Shown: positions 8,164-17,396, numbered from the stretch's first letter. The stretch is 46,301 nucleotides of DNA from CAZEVI01 sp964515615 (GCA_964515615.1 CAZEVI010000002.1:1-46301); one strand, 5' to 3'. Made by a program: numbers and translations. Notes: generated from the sequence alone by a model not told the origin.

Positions 8164-8352
8164 TTGTCGAAATATCGGTAATAAATATGGTATTAAAATT
8201 TTTAAATAATTTCCTATCGATAAATGGTGCTCGGTAATTTCTGCACACGTGCGTAAAAATCAGCTAAAATGTATTGATGAACAAATTCATGCAGGAAAAC
8301 ATCAAGATCTGAAAATAACGTTCAAAAGAAAATCGTCCCCTTGACTCGGTTG

Positions 8353-8380
8353 TTGACAAGATTAATCATCCGTGTATAAT
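8353..8380 (+). promoter_or_regulatory. rpoB promoter P1
   Basis: Perfect TTGACA (8353-8358) and perfect TATAAT (8375-8380) with a 16-bp spacer, the strongest match in the window. The leader to rpoB would be about 285 nt. Confidence 0.85.
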
Positions 8381-8469
8381 TGTAAGTGTACTAAAAAATA
8401 AATGCAGAGGAATTTCTGCGTGGACAACGGATTTTTAAAAGGAGGAATATTTACTGCCAACTGGAGGGG

Positions 8470-8498
8470 TTGACAAATTTTTTGATGTTTGATAATAT
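8470..8498 (+). promoter_or_regulatory. rpoB promoter P2
   Basis: Perfect TTGACA (8470-8475), 17-bp spacer, and TAATAT (8493-8498) extended by TG at 8490. The leader to rpoB would be about 165 nt. Confidence 0.75.
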
Positions 8499-8565
8499 TA
8501 ATTTGTAGAAAATAACCAAATTGTTAATGAGTTCTATCACATCGTAAAAGGGATTGGTTTTTAAG

Positions 8566-8589
8566 TGCCCAACAAAGGGCAAGTTTTTT
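8566..8589 (+). promoter_or_regulatory. Hairpin plus T-run in the rpoB leader, possible attenuator
   Basis: TGCCC-AACAAA-GGGCA followed within 2 nt by TTTTTT. The 5-bp stem is short for a full terminator. Its position downstream of both promoters and 80 nt before rpoB suggests partial termination or attenuation. Confidence 0.45.
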
Positions 8590-8670
8590 GTGTTGGTAAA
8601 ACGAAATATTTAATTTATATCTAATTAGCCCGAAAATGGCTAAATAGAACTATATAAAAAGGAGAGATTA

Positions 8671-11600
8671 ATGGCAGTAAAAACCGAGCTGAGAAATGAA
8701 CGACTTTCAGCGAAAAAAGACCCTGTTGCCGCACCGCTTCCAAACCTAATTGAGGTGCAGACAAAATCATACGACTGGTTTTTCTCCGAGGGATTGCGGG
8801 AATTATTTGATGAAATTTCGCCAATCGACGATTTCACCGGCGAAGTGATGTCGCTATCGTTCGGCGATTACCAACTTGGCGAACCGAAAGTTAGTGAGGC
8901 AGTGGCCAGAGATAAAAATTTGACCTACAAGTCTCCGTTAAAAGTTCGGATCTCTCTTTTGAATAAAAAAACCGATGAAATTAAAGAAGCCGATGTTTTT
9001 ATTGGTGATTTTCCAATTATGACCCACAGGGGAACATTCATTATCAATGGCGTCGAACGGGTTATTGTTTCGCAAATTGTTCGCTCCTATGGCGTTCTTT
9101 TTACTGCCAACGAAGTCTCGGGCAGAAAACTTTTTGGCGCCAAAATTATTCCGTCTCGCGGTGCTTGGCTGGAGATTGAAACTGATCTTAAAAATGTGAT
9201 CTCAGTCAAAATTGATCGTAAACGACGAATTCCGGTAACTACTTTTTTACGGGCTTTGGGTATTAGCAGCGACGAGGAAATTAAAGCACTTTTCGCCGAT
9301 GTTGACACTGATGATGAAAATCACTACATTGAGGCAACAATCAAAAAAGATTCGGCCAAAAATTATGAAGAAGGACTGGTTGAAACATATAAAAAAATTC
9401 GGCCGGGTGATTTGGCAACAGTTGAAAGTGCCAAGTCTTTTATTGAAGCAATGTTTTTTAATCTTAAACGCTATGACATTGGTCGTGTTGGCCGATACAA
9501 AATTAATGCCCGTCTGAAAGTTGATACTGAAAATATTCCGGAAAATCGCGTTCTTCTAAAAGAAGATTTCATAAATATTATTCGCGAGGTTATTGAGTTA
9601 AACAATAACCCATTGGCCGAGCCGGACGATACTGACAGTTTGAAAAACCGCCGAATTAGAGCGGTTGGCGAACTAATTCAAGGTCGTGTTCGAGTTGGGC
9701 TTTTGAGAATTGAAAGAATTGTTAAAGATCGAATGAGTATATACGAGCCCGAAGATGCAACCCCGGCGCAATTAATTAATTCACGCCCAATTGTTGCCGC
9801 ACTTCAGGAATTTTTTGCATCCTCGCAAATGTCGCAATTTATGAATCAAACCAATCCGCTTTCTGAGCTCGAACACAAACGAACTCTTTCAGCTACCGGC
9901 CCCGGGGGACTTTCGCGTGAACGTGCCGGTTTTGAAGTTCGCGATGTTCATACTACCCACTATGGCCGTATCTGCCCGATTGAAACACCAGAAGGACCCA
10001 ACATTGGTTTGGTCGGCTATTTAGCATCATATGCGAAAATTAATGATTATGGTTTTATTGAGACTCCGTATCGAAAAGTTATCAGTGAAAATGGAAAACC
10101 AAAAGTTACCAACGACGTCGTCTATTTAGACGCATCAAAAGAAGAAAACACCACTATCGCTCCGGCCTCGGTTGAGGTTGATGAAAACGATTATATTAAA
10201 GATAAGAAAGTTATTGTTCGACATGGCGGAGAGCCGACAATCGCTGATGCTTCAACTGTTGAATATATGGACGTTTCTCCAAAACAGATTATTTCTGTTA
10301 CCGCCGCACTAATTCCATTTATTGAGCATGATGATGCTGCTCGTGCGTTGATGGGTGCCAATATGCAACGTCAGGCTGTCCCGTTGATTGCACCGCAATC
10401 AGCAATTGTCGGTACCGGTATGGAAAGTGCCGCCGCCAGGGATTCCGGCCAAATCATTTTAGCTCAAGTTGCCGGAAAAGTTACTCATGTGTCGTCAAAT
10501 CTGATTCGCGTAGAAGAATCAGACAAAAAAGTCCGTGATTATGTACTTTCCAAATTTGTTCGTTCAAATCAGGGAACGGTAATTAACCACGCTCCTCGAG
10601 TTGATGTTGGTGATTCCGTTCATCAAGGAGATCTTTTGGCTGATGGCTCAGCAACTCAAGACGGTGAAATTGCTCTTGGTAGAAATTTGAAAGTTGCTTT
10701 TATGTCTTGGGGCGGCGGAAACTACGAAGATGCTATCATCATCTCGTCAAAACTGGTCAAAGAGCATGTTCTTTCGTCAATTCATATTGAAAAATATATT
10801 TTGGAAGTCCGCGATACTAAACTCGGACCTGAAATTTTAACCCGCGATATTCCGAACGTTTCCGAAGAAGCGCTATCGAACCTCGATGAAAACGGCATAA
10901 TCCGCGTTGGTGCTGAGATAACCTCCGGCGACATTTTGGTTGGTAAAATTTCCCCCAAAGGAGAAACCGAACTTTCAGCTGAAGAAAAATTACTCCGAGC
11001 AATCTTTGGTGAAAAAGCCAAAGATGTTCGTGATTCAAGTTTGCGACTACCCCACGGAGAACGTGGAAAAATTGTTGAGGTCAAAATTTTCTCTCGTGAA
11101 TCCGGTGATGAGCTTCCGGCCGGTGTTTACCAAATGGTCGAAGTTTCTGTTGCTCAACTACGAAAAATTTCCGTTGGCGATAAGCTTGCCGGCCGGCATG
11201 GTAACAAAGGTGTTATCTCAACAATTTTACCGGAAGAAGATATGCCGTTTTTGCCCGATGGTACTCCAGTTGACATCATTCTGAATCCGCTGGGTGTTCC
11301 TTCTCGAATGAATATTGGCCAGCTGTTTGAAACTCATTTAGGCTGGGCAATGGACGAACAAAGTCGAAAGGTCGCCTCGGCGGCACTTGACGGTGTTAAA
11401 CTTGATGAAATTCGTCAGGAACTGAAAAAATCCGGTTTGCCGGAAGATGGGAAAATTCAGCTCTACGATGGCAAAACCGGCGAACCTTTTGATCACAGAA
11501 CCGTCGTTGGAATCATATATATAATGAAACTTTCCCATTTGGTAGATGATAAAATGCATGCACGGTCAATTGGTCCTTACTCAATGATTACCCAGCAGCC

Positions 11601-12021
11601 CCTTGGTGGTAAAGCTCAGTTTGGCGGTCAAAGATTTGGCGAAATGGAAGTTTGGGCAATTGAAGCTTACGGCGCGGCAAATATTCTACAAGAACTTCTA
11701 ACAATTAAATCCGATGATGTTATCGGCCGTAGTCGAGCCTACGAATCAATTATCAAAGGTGAACCGATTCAAAACCCGACAATTCCCGAGGCATTTAATC
11801 TGTTAATCAAAGAGATGCAAGCGCTGGGAATTAAAGTCGAGTTAGTTGCCGACGAAAATGTTGTTAAAGCTTCCCCTGAATTTGATGAAAAAGTTGTTGC
11901 ACGTTTGCCGGAGGCCGAAAAAGAATTGGATGAAGAAATTGATGAAAAGTTAACCGAATTGGTAGCCGAGCAAGTTTCCGAAGACGAAGACATTGTTTCA
12001 GATGAAGTCGATGACGAGTAA
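8671..12021 (+). CDS. rpoB: RNA polymerase beta subunit
   Basis: Catalytic core subunit of RNA polymerase, 1116 aa, in the range of compact bacterial beta subunits without large lineage insertions. Recognisable blocks are PNLIEVQTKSYDWF near the N-terminus, the rifampicin-pocket segment SQFMDQ-like FMNQTNPLSELEHKR with LSATGPGG, the PIETPEGPNIGL motif, GDKLAGRHGNKGVIS, and GGKAQFGGQRFGEMEVWAIEAYGA near the C-terminus in pieces. A Glu/Asp-rich tail (about the last 60 residues) follows. The ATG at 8671 has AAAAGGAGAG 5-14 nt upstream. rplJ-rplL, the usual upstream partners, are not here. rpoC follows after 59 nt. Confidence 0.98.
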   Translation: MAVKTELRNERLSAKKDPVAAPLPNLIEVQTKSYDWFFSEGLRELFDEISPIDDFTGEVMSLSFGDYQLGEPKVSEAVARDKNLTYKSPLKVRISLLNKKTDEIKEADVFIGDFPIMTHRGTFIINGVERVIVSQIVRSYGVLFTANEVSGRKLFGAKIIPSRGAWLEIETDLKNVISVKIDRKRRIPVTTFLRALGISSDEEIKALFADVDTDDENHYIEATIKKDSAKNYEEGLVETYKKIRPGDLATVESAKSFIEAMFFNLKRYDIGRVGRYKINARLKVDTENIPENRVLLKEDFINIIREVIELNNNPLAEPDDTDSLKNRRIRAVGELIQGRVRVGLLRIERIVKDRMSIYEPEDATPAQLINSRPIVAALQEFFASSQMSQFMNQTNPLSELEHKRTLSATGPGGLSRERAGFEVRDVHTTHYGRICPIETPEGPNIGLVGYLASYAKINDYGFIETPYRKVISENGKPKVTNDVVYLDASKEENTTIAPASVEVDENDYIKDKKVIVRHGGEPTIADASTVEYMDVSPKQIISVTAALIPFIEHDDAARALMGANMQRQAVPLIAPQSAIVGTGMESAAARDSGQIILAQVAGKVTHVSSNLIRVEESDKKVRDYVLSKFVRSNQGTVINHAPRVDVGDSVHQGDLLADGSATQDGEIALGRNLKVAFMSWGGGNYEDAIIISSKLVKEHVLSSIHIEKYILEVRDTKLGPEILTRDIPNVSEEALSNLDENGIIRVGAEITSGDILVGKISPKGETELSAEEKLLRAIFGEKAKDVRDSSLRLPHGERGKIVEVKIFSRESGDELPAGVYQMVEVSVAQLRKISVGDKLAGRHGNKGVISTILPEEDMPFLPDGTPVDIILNPLGVPSRMNIGQLFETHLGWAMDEQSRKVASAALDGVKLDEIRQELKKSGLPEDGKIQLYDGKTGEPFDHRTVVGIIYIMKLSHLVDDKMHARSIGPYSMITQQPLGGKAQFGGQRFGEMEVWAIEAYGAANILQELLTIKSDDVIGRSRAYESIIKGEPIQNPTIPEAFNLLIKEMQALGIKVELVADENVVKASPEFDEKVVARLPEAEKELDEEIDEKLTELVAEQVSEDEDIVSDEVDDE

Positions 12022-12080
12022 CAATTATCTAATATCAATCTGGATAATATTGAGCTAAATAATTATTTTAAGGAGTATAT

Positions 12081-15000
12081 ATGCCAAATTTAGAAGTCAA
12101 AGATGCGGTCAACGTTTTGGACTTCAAATCGATGCGGATTTCTGTTGCATCGCCGGAAGATATTCTCTCGTGGTCGCACGGAGAGGTACTAAAACCGGAA
12201 ACAATCAATTACCGAACCCAAAAACCGGAAAGAGACGGCCTTTTTGCGGAAAACATTTTTGGCCCGACTCGAGACTGGGAATGTTATTGTGGTAAATATC
12301 GCAAAGTCCGCTACTCCGGAGTTGTTTGCGATAAATGCGGCGTGGAAGTTACCAAATCATCGGTGCGCCGAATTCGAATGGGACATATTGATCTGGTTGT
12401 CCCGATTGCTCACATTTGGTATGTTCGGAGCGTTCCGTGCATAATGGGACAAATTCTCGATCTTTCATCGTCCGATTTGGAAAAAGTGATCTATTTTGCC
12501 AGTTTTGTAGTTGTTGATGTCAATGAAAATCTTCGACAAGAAACTCTAAATCGGATCGAGGAGGAATTTACCAATCTCAAAGAGGAAAAAATTTCCTCTG
12601 CCGACGCTACCGTTTCTCAAGCATCAAAAGATATCTCCACCGAGGAGATCAATGCCGCTTATAAAACAGCCAAACAGGAATTGGAAACACTGAAAATCGG
12701 TAATATTATTTCTGAGCGTGAATATTATAATTTATCCCACCGTTACAGCAATTTAGTTCGAGTTGGAATTGGCGCCGAAGCGATTTTGGAACTTCTGGAA
12801 AAAATTGATTTGGATGCCGAAATCAAAAAACTCGAAGATGAAGCCACATCAATCGTCGGAATTCAGAAACGAAAAATTATCAAAAGAATTCGAACGCTTC
12901 AAGGATTAAAAGCTGCCAATTTGAAACCTGATTGGCTGGTGCTTCGTCGGTTGCCGGTTATCCCGCCAGACCTTCGTCCAATGGTTCAGCTGGATGGCGG
13001 TCGTTTTGCAGCTTCAGATTTAAATGATTTGTATCGTCGAGTAATTAATAGAAATAATCGCCTGAAAAGACTGATCAATCAGGGTGCACCGGAAGTCATC
13101 TGCCGAAATGAGAAAAGAATGCTTCAGGAAGCAGTCGATGCTCTAATTGATAATTCTGCTCGTCGCGGCCGTGCAACCACCACTGCCAACAATCGCCGAA
13201 AACTGAAATCACTTTCTGATATGCTTCGTGGCAAACAGGGCCGATTTCGACAAAATCTTTTGGGTAAAAGAGTTGACTATTCCGGTCGTTCGGTTATTGT
13301 AGTTGGTCCGGAGTTAAAACTTCATCAGTGCGGTTTGCCGAAAGTTATGGCGATTGAGCTTTTTAAGCCGTTTGTTATTGGTCGCTTAATTTCTGAAGGG
13401 TATGTTCACAATGTCAAAAATGCGACACGCTTAATTGATAAAAATGAACCATTTGTTTGGGATATTCTTGAAGATATTACCAAAGATTCCTATATTCTCT
13501 TGAACCGTGCGCCGACACTCCACCGTTTAGGAATTCAAGCTTTTCAACCGGTTTTAATTGAAGGCAAAGCAATCAAAATTCACCCATTGGTTTGTCCGGC
13601 TTTCAATGCTGACTTCGATGGTGACCAAATGGCTGTTCATCTTCCGCTGTCAGTCGAAGCTCAACGTGAGGCAAGTGAGATTATGCTTTCTCGCAAAAAT
13701 CTATTAAAGCCTTCATCCGGCGAACCGGTTATTTCACCAACTCTTGATATGATTTTAGGCTGCTATTTTTTGACCACTCTCGGTGATGGTCGAAAAGGCG
13801 AAGGTAAAGTTTTTGCTTCCAAAAACGAATCACTGCTGGCATATGATTCAAAAATTGTTGATTTGAAAGCCAAGATTAAAGTAAAAATTGATGGTCAAAT
13901 TTTGGAAACATCTGTCGGACGAATTATCTTTAATGGTATTATCCCCGAGGAGCTTGGTTTTAGAAATCAAGATTTTGACAAAGTCAGTATTGCAAAACTA
14001 ATTGCTGAGTCTTCCAAAAAAGCCGGTCTAGACCGAACGGCTTCTTTTGTCGACAACATTAAAGAACTTGGATTTGAATATTCACAAATGTCGGGAATCA
14101 CCTTTTCAGCTTTTGATATTCAAGTTCCGCCGCAAAAAGCAGCAATTTTGGCAAATGCTGAAAGCCAATTGGAAGTTATCAACCAACAATATCGCCGCGG
14201 TCTTATCACTGAAGACGAAAGATATGCCAAAACGGTCGAAATCTGGATGAATGCTCAAGGTGAACTTCAAGGCGCAATGTTAGCGAATTTTGATAAAGAT
14301 AACGATATTAATATTATCCGGACTTCTGGTGCTCAGGGAAAAGTTTCACAGTTAAATCAGCTGGCCGGTATGAAAGGACTTGTTGCCGATCCGACAGGAA
14401 ATATTATCGAGCTACCAATAAAATCAAACTTCAAAGAAGGTTTGTCGGTTTTTGAATATTTTGTCTCCTCTCACGGTTCGAGAAAAGGCCGAGCAGATAC
14501 CGCACTTCGAACATCGGAAGCCGGATATTTAACACGGCGACTGGTTGATGTTTCACAGGACACGGTCGTTACTGGAAACGATTGCGGAACTGAAAATGGC
14601 GTGGTGATCGATAAAGATTTTTATGAATCAATTAATGACGACTGGACGAAACATTTAATCAGCCGAGTGTTAAATAAAGAAACAGCCGGATTCCCGAGAA
14701 ACACAATGATTGATATTTCTACTTTGGAAAAAATTGTTGCTTCCGGAATTAAGCAAGTTGAAATTCGCTCTCTTTTAACCTGTGAGCAACATTGGGGTAT
14801 CTGCCAACTTTGTTATGGTGAAGACCTATCAACCGGGAATTTGGTTGAAATTGGCTCGGCGGTTGGAATTGTCGCCGCACAGGCTATTGGCGAGCCGGGT
14901 ACACAGTTGACCATGCGAACTTTCCACACCGGTGGTGCGGCTGGAATTGACATTACCTCCGGTTTGCCGCGAGTCGGTGAACTTTTTGAAGCTCGGACTC

Positions 15001-15833
15001 CGCGGTCGATCGCAATTATGTCGGAGATTGACGGCAAAGTCGGCATTCGAAAAGAGAAGAACAAAAATATTATCTCAGTAGTCGGTCGCGGACACAAAGA
15101 AAGTAGCTATCAAATTCCCGAAGGTTATAAACTGGCTGTTAAAAATGGCGAACTTGTCAAATCGAAACAAATTATCGCCGCTTTGGCAGAGGAAAATGGT
15201 CAGCCAATCCGTTCAAAATCAGCCGGTGCTGTTGCAATCAACAACGATGAAGTGAAAATTGTTACCAAAGGAAAAACCGTTAAAGAGTACGTTGTTTCGG
15301 AGATGGTTGGATTAAAAATTATGGACGGCGACGAAATTAAAAAAGGCCAAGTTTTGACCGAAGGTCATGTCGATTTGCAATCATCTAGAGAACTTGCCGG
15401 CAAAGATTTTACTCAACGCTACATTATGACTGAAGTTCAGAAAATTTATGCTTCACAGGGACAGGACATTAACGATAAGCATTTGGAGGTAATTGTTCGC
15501 AAAATGAGTTCCAAAGCTCGTATTGTTGAGCCCGGCGACAGCGATTATCTCGAGGGTTCAATTTATGACATTAGCGCAATTAAAATTAAGAATAATCAAT
15601 TGACAGCTAGCAGAAAAAAACCGATCGAATATACGGAAGTTATAATGGCGATTACCAGAGTTGCTTTGAAAACTGAAAGTTTTCTCTCGGCTGCCTCATT
15701 CATGGAAACGACATCAATTCTCATTAACGCCGCTATTACCGGAGCGACTGACAATCTGCACGGCTTGAAAGAAAATGTTATTATCGGCCGTTTAATTCCA
15801 GCTGGTACCGGTTATCGCGAAATTGAAAGGTAG
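12081..15833 (+). CDS. rpoC: RNA polymerase beta' subunit
   Basis: Carries the active-site magnesium through NADFDGD (509-515; Asp 511, 513, 515). The 1250-aa protein has the N-terminal zinc ribbon with C68, C70, C83 and C86, the lid and rudder region before the active site, and the C-terminal zinc cluster (DCGTENG to TCEQHWGICQLC). The trigger-loop and bridge-helix region (GEPGTQLTMRTFHTGG) follows. A Shine-Dalgarno AAGGAG lies 7 nt before the ATG. It is co-transcribed with rpoB and ends in TAG. Confidence 0.98.
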   Translation: MPNLEVKDAVNVLDFKSMRISVASPEDILSWSHGEVLKPETINYRTQKPERDGLFAENIFGPTRDWECYCGKYRKVRYSGVVCDKCGVEVTKSSVRRIRMGHIDLVVPIAHIWYVRSVPCIMGQILDLSSSDLEKVIYFASFVVVDVNENLRQETLNRIEEEFTNLKEEKISSADATVSQASKDISTEEINAAYKTAKQELETLKIGNIISEREYYNLSHRYSNLVRVGIGAEAILELLEKIDLDAEIKKLEDEATSIVGIQKRKIIKRIRTLQGLKAANLKPDWLVLRRLPVIPPDLRPMVQLDGGRFAASDLNDLYRRVINRNNRLKRLINQGAPEVICRNEKRMLQEAVDALIDNSARRGRATTTANNRRKLKSLSDMLRGKQGRFRQNLLGKRVDYSGRSVIVVGPELKLHQCGLPKVMAIELFKPFVIGRLISEGYVHNVKNATRLIDKNEPFVWDILEDITKDSYILLNRAPTLHRLGIQAFQPVLIEGKAIKIHPLVCPAFNADFDGDQMAVHLPLSVEAQREASEIMLSRKNLLKPSSGEPVISPTLDMILGCYFLTTLGDGRKGEGKVFASKNESLLAYDSKIVDLKAKIKVKIDGQILETSVGRIIFNGIIPEELGFRNQDFDKVSIAKLIAESSKKAGLDRTASFVDNIKELGFEYSQMSGITFSAFDIQVPPQKAAILANAESQLEVINQQYRRGLITEDERYAKTVEIWMNAQGELQGAMLANFDKDNDINIIRTSGAQGKVSQLNQLAGMKGLVADPTGNIIELPIKSNFKEGLSVFEYFVSSHGSRKGRADTALRTSEAGYLTRRLVDVSQDTVVTGNDCGTENGVVIDKDFYESINDDWTKHLISRVLNKETAGFPRNTMIDISTLEKIVASGIKQVEIRSLLTCEQHWGICQLCYGEDLSTGNLVEIGSAVGIVAAQAIGEPGTQLTMRTFHTGGAAGIDITSGLPRVGELFEARTPRSIAIMSEIDGKVGIRKEKNKNIISVVGRGHKESSYQIPEGYKLAVKNGELVKSKQIIAALAEENGQPIRSKSAGAVAINNDEVKIVTKGKTVKEYVVSEMVGLKIMDGDEIKKGQVLTEGHVDLQSSRELAGKDFTQRYIMTEVQKIYASQGQDINDKHLEVIVRKMSSKARIVEPGDSDYLEGSIYDISAIKIKNNQLTASRKKPIEYTEVIMAITRVALKTESFLSAASFMETTSILINAAITGATDNLHGLKENVIIGRLIPAGTGYREIER

Positions 15834-15850
15834 GGTCTGCTCTTTACATC

Positions 15851-15879
15851 TTGATCTTTTTTTGCAATAATGATAAAGT
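15851..15879 (+). promoter_or_regulatory. Probable promoter of rpsL-rpsG
   Basis: TTGATC (15851-15856), 17-bp spacer, and TAAAGT (15874-15879) extended by TG at 15871. Read-through from rpoC is also possible because no terminator is seen after it. Confidence 0.5.
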
Positions 15880-15933
15880 CGGAAAACAAACAGTAAATTA
15901 TAGATTATCAATTTAAATAAACTGGAGTTAGTT

Positions 15934-16353
15934 TTGCCAACAATAAATCAATTAGTCAGACACGGCCGGAAAAAACCGGTTAACAAATCAAAAACAACAG
16001 CGCTGAAACGCGGTTTCAATTTTTTGAAAAATCGTCCTGTTGAGATTAAAAAAGGCTGCCCGCAAAAACGGGGAGTTTGTGTTAAAGTTTCGACAATGAC
16101 ACCCAAAAAACCAAATTCAGCCTTGCGAAAATTTGCCCGTGTCAGATTGACTAATGGCATGGAAGTTAACGCCTACATCGGCGGCGAAGGCCACACATTG
16201 CAGGAACACTCGGTGGTAATACTTCGCGGCGGACGAGTGAAAGATTTACCGGGTATGCGTTACCACATTATTCGCGGTAAGCTCGATTTGGCCGGGGTCA
16301 AAGACCGCAAACAAGGTCGCAGCAAATATGGATTGAAGAAAGGCAAAGAGTAG
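15934..16353 (+). CDS. rpsL: 30S ribosomal protein S12
   Basis: Decoding-centre protein, 139 aa. It contains the conserved loops TPKKPNSALRK and GRVKDLPGMRYH, whose lysines are the classical streptomycin-resistance positions and are wild type here. Relative to E. coli S12 there is an insertion after residue 24 (about 13 aa) of the type seen in Firmicutes S12. The start is TTG at 15934 (MPTINQLVRHG, matching the family N-terminus), with CTGGAG upstream. rpsG follows after 126 nt. Confidence 0.97.
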   Translation: MPTINQLVRHGRKKPVNKSKTTALKRGFNFLKNRPVEIKKGCPQKRGVCVKVSTMTPKKPNSALRKFARVRLTNGMEVNAYIGGEGHTLQEHSVVILRGGRVKDLPGMRYHIIRGKLDLAGVKDRKQGRSKYGLKKGKE

Positions 16354-16479
16354 AAAATTACAAATTTCAAATATCTAATTTCAAATAAAACGTCAAACGA
16401 ACCAATTTCAAATGACAAAAAATGATTAGATATTTGATAATTTGGATTAATTTAGAAATTAGGGATTAGAAATTGATTT
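16354..16479. repeat. AT-rich spacer with imperfect inverted repeats
   Basis: The rpsL-rpsG gap is built of TTTCAAAT-type words. AAATTTCAAATATCTAAT near its start is mirrored by ATTAGATATTTGATAATTT near 16425-16443, so the RNA can fold back on itself. Similar words occur before fusA (18560-18659). Confidence 0.5.
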
Positions 16480-16956
16480 ATGTCCAGAGGTCATCAAAAA
16501 CTTAAAAATCATCAACTTAAACCAGATCGAAAATATGGCAGTGTTTTGGTAACCAAATTTACCAACTACATAATGCAATGCGGCAAAAAAACTGTTGCTG
16601 AAAATATAATTTATTCAGCGCTGAAGAACTCATCAAAGAAACTGGGTGCTGAACCGCTAGATGTTTTAGAACGAATGATTAAAAATGTTGGCCCACTTTT
16701 GGAAGTTAAAGCCAAGCGAATCGGTGGCGCCAACTATCAGATCCCAATGGAGGTGAATCGTGAGCGAAAAGAAACTTTAACTCTTCGTTGGGTGCTTTCT
16801 GCCGCCAAGTCGCGAAAGGGCGCTCCAATGGCCGAAAAACTATCCCTTGAATTAATTGACGCCTGTAATAATACCGGTGCCGCTGTTAAGAAGAAAGAAG
16901 ACACTCACCGGATGGCTGAAGCAAACAAAGCCTTCGCCCACTTTGCTCGATTATAA
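16480..16956 (+). CDS. rpsG: 30S ribosomal protein S7
   Basis: Binds the 3' major domain of 16S rRNA and nucleates assembly of the 30S head. The length of 158 aa is normal. Family features are a basic N-terminus, KFTNYIMQCGKKTVAENIIY, the helical core with GGANYQIPMEV, and the C-terminal THRMAEANKAFAHF. The start is ATG at 16480; there is no SD, only an AT-rich upstream region. In many bacteria S7 represses its own operon; the structured spacer before it could serve this but that is untested. Its last 10 codons are duplicated just downstream (16989-17021). Confidence 0.97.
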   Translation: MSRGHQKLKNHQLKPDRKYGSVLVTKFTNYIMQCGKKTVAENIIYSALKNSSKKLGAEPLDVLERMIKNVGPLLEVKAKRIGGANYQIPMEVNRERKETLTLRWVLSAAKSRKGAPMAEKLSLELIDACNNTGAAVKKKEDTHRMAEANKAFAHFARL

Positions 16957-16957
16957 T
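16925..16957 (+). repeat. 33-bp direct repeat, copy 1 (3' end of rpsG)
   Basis: Covers the final codons and stop of rpsG plus one base. It is identical to 16989-17021, offset by 64 bp. Confidence 0.9.
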
Positions 16958-16988
16958 CAACTGTCATCAACTTGCTGTGGCTTGAACG

Positions 16989-17021
16989 ACAAAGCCTTCG
17001 CCCACTTTGCTCGATTATAAT
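16989..17021 (+). repeat. 33-bp direct repeat, copy 2 (duplicated rpsG tail)
   Basis: Exact non-coding copy of the rpsG 3' end (codons N-K-A-F-A-H-F-A-R-L and stop), lying between the gene and its terminator. It looks like a small tandem duplication of 64 bp whose middle part has since diverged. Confidence 0.9.
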
Positions 17022-17053
17022 TTTTTGAAAAAATAATATATTTCAGATTAGTT

Positions 17054-17095
17054 AATTACTGATTTGGCGCGATCGCGCCAAATCAGTAATTTTTT
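17054..17095 (+). terminator. Terminator of rpsL-rpsG, 38-bp perfect palindrome
   Basis: 17054-17091 is a perfect palindrome centred on GGCGCGATCGCGCC, followed by TTTTT. The 19-bp stem with a GC-rich tip and trailing T-run is a strong intrinsic terminator on the plus strand. The minus strand lacks a comparable T-run. Confidence 0.9.
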
Positions 17096-17271
17096 ATTTG
17101 CCGAAGAATTGTCAGGTGGGGTAAATACAAAAAACATTTGTTTTGAAATGATCGCGCGCAACTTGCAGTTGCCACTTGAAAGTTATTTTCTTCTGGATTC
17201 AATAATTTACAAATCTTTGTCGGCCATTCAGTATTGGGATCAATAATTAAAATTCTTTTTGGAGTTGGCAT
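17083..17271 (-). CDS. Short protein like the start of a response-regulator receiver, probably truncated
   Basis: The 62-aa product begins MPTPKRILIIDPNTEWPTK and continues to FQVATA, which resembles the first beta strand, helix and second strand of a receiver domain. The acidic pair expected after IIVD is reduced to a single Asp, and the phosphoacceptor region is missing. The ATG at 17271 has AAAAGGAG 8 nt upstream and a near-consensus promoter at 17309-17337, so it is probably expressed. The stop codon lies inside the palindrome at 17054-17091. A remnant cut by rearrangement seems likely; a genuine small protein is possible. Confidence 0.4.
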   Translation of the reverse strand: MPTPKRILIIDPNTEWPTKICKLLNPEENNFQVATASCARSFQNKCFLYLPHLTILRQIKNY

Positions 17272-17308
17272 TGAAACCATCTCCTTTTCTTATTTTGTAC
17301 TCACAACG

Positions 17309-17337
17309 AATATATCACGAAAAGAAATTGTTTGCAA
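17309..17337 (-). promoter_or_regulatory. Promoter of the minus-strand gene at 17083
   Basis: On the minus strand: TTGCAA (17337-17332), 17-bp spacer ending in TGA, and TATATT (17314-17309). Confidence 0.7.
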
Positions 17338-17396
17338 TAGATATTTATTGCTTGAATGTGAATATTGTTGGTCAGAACTACCACATTGTATGTAAT

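Larger units (their letters stand above)
8164..8670 (+). other. 507-bp gene-free interval upstream of rpoB
   Basis: No credible gene. The first 180 bp are AT-rich and show no clear terminator for obg. The rest holds two promoters (8353-8380 and 8470-8498), a strong SD without a standard start codon at 8441-8448, and a hairpin followed by a T-run (8566-8589). It reads as a regulatory leader for the RNA polymerase operon. Confidence 0.6.

Noticed and set aside
17071..17074. Origin or HIP1-type repeat suggested by GCGATCGC in the palindrome
   Set aside because: A single occurrence inside a terminator stem; no DnaA boxes or further copies are seen.
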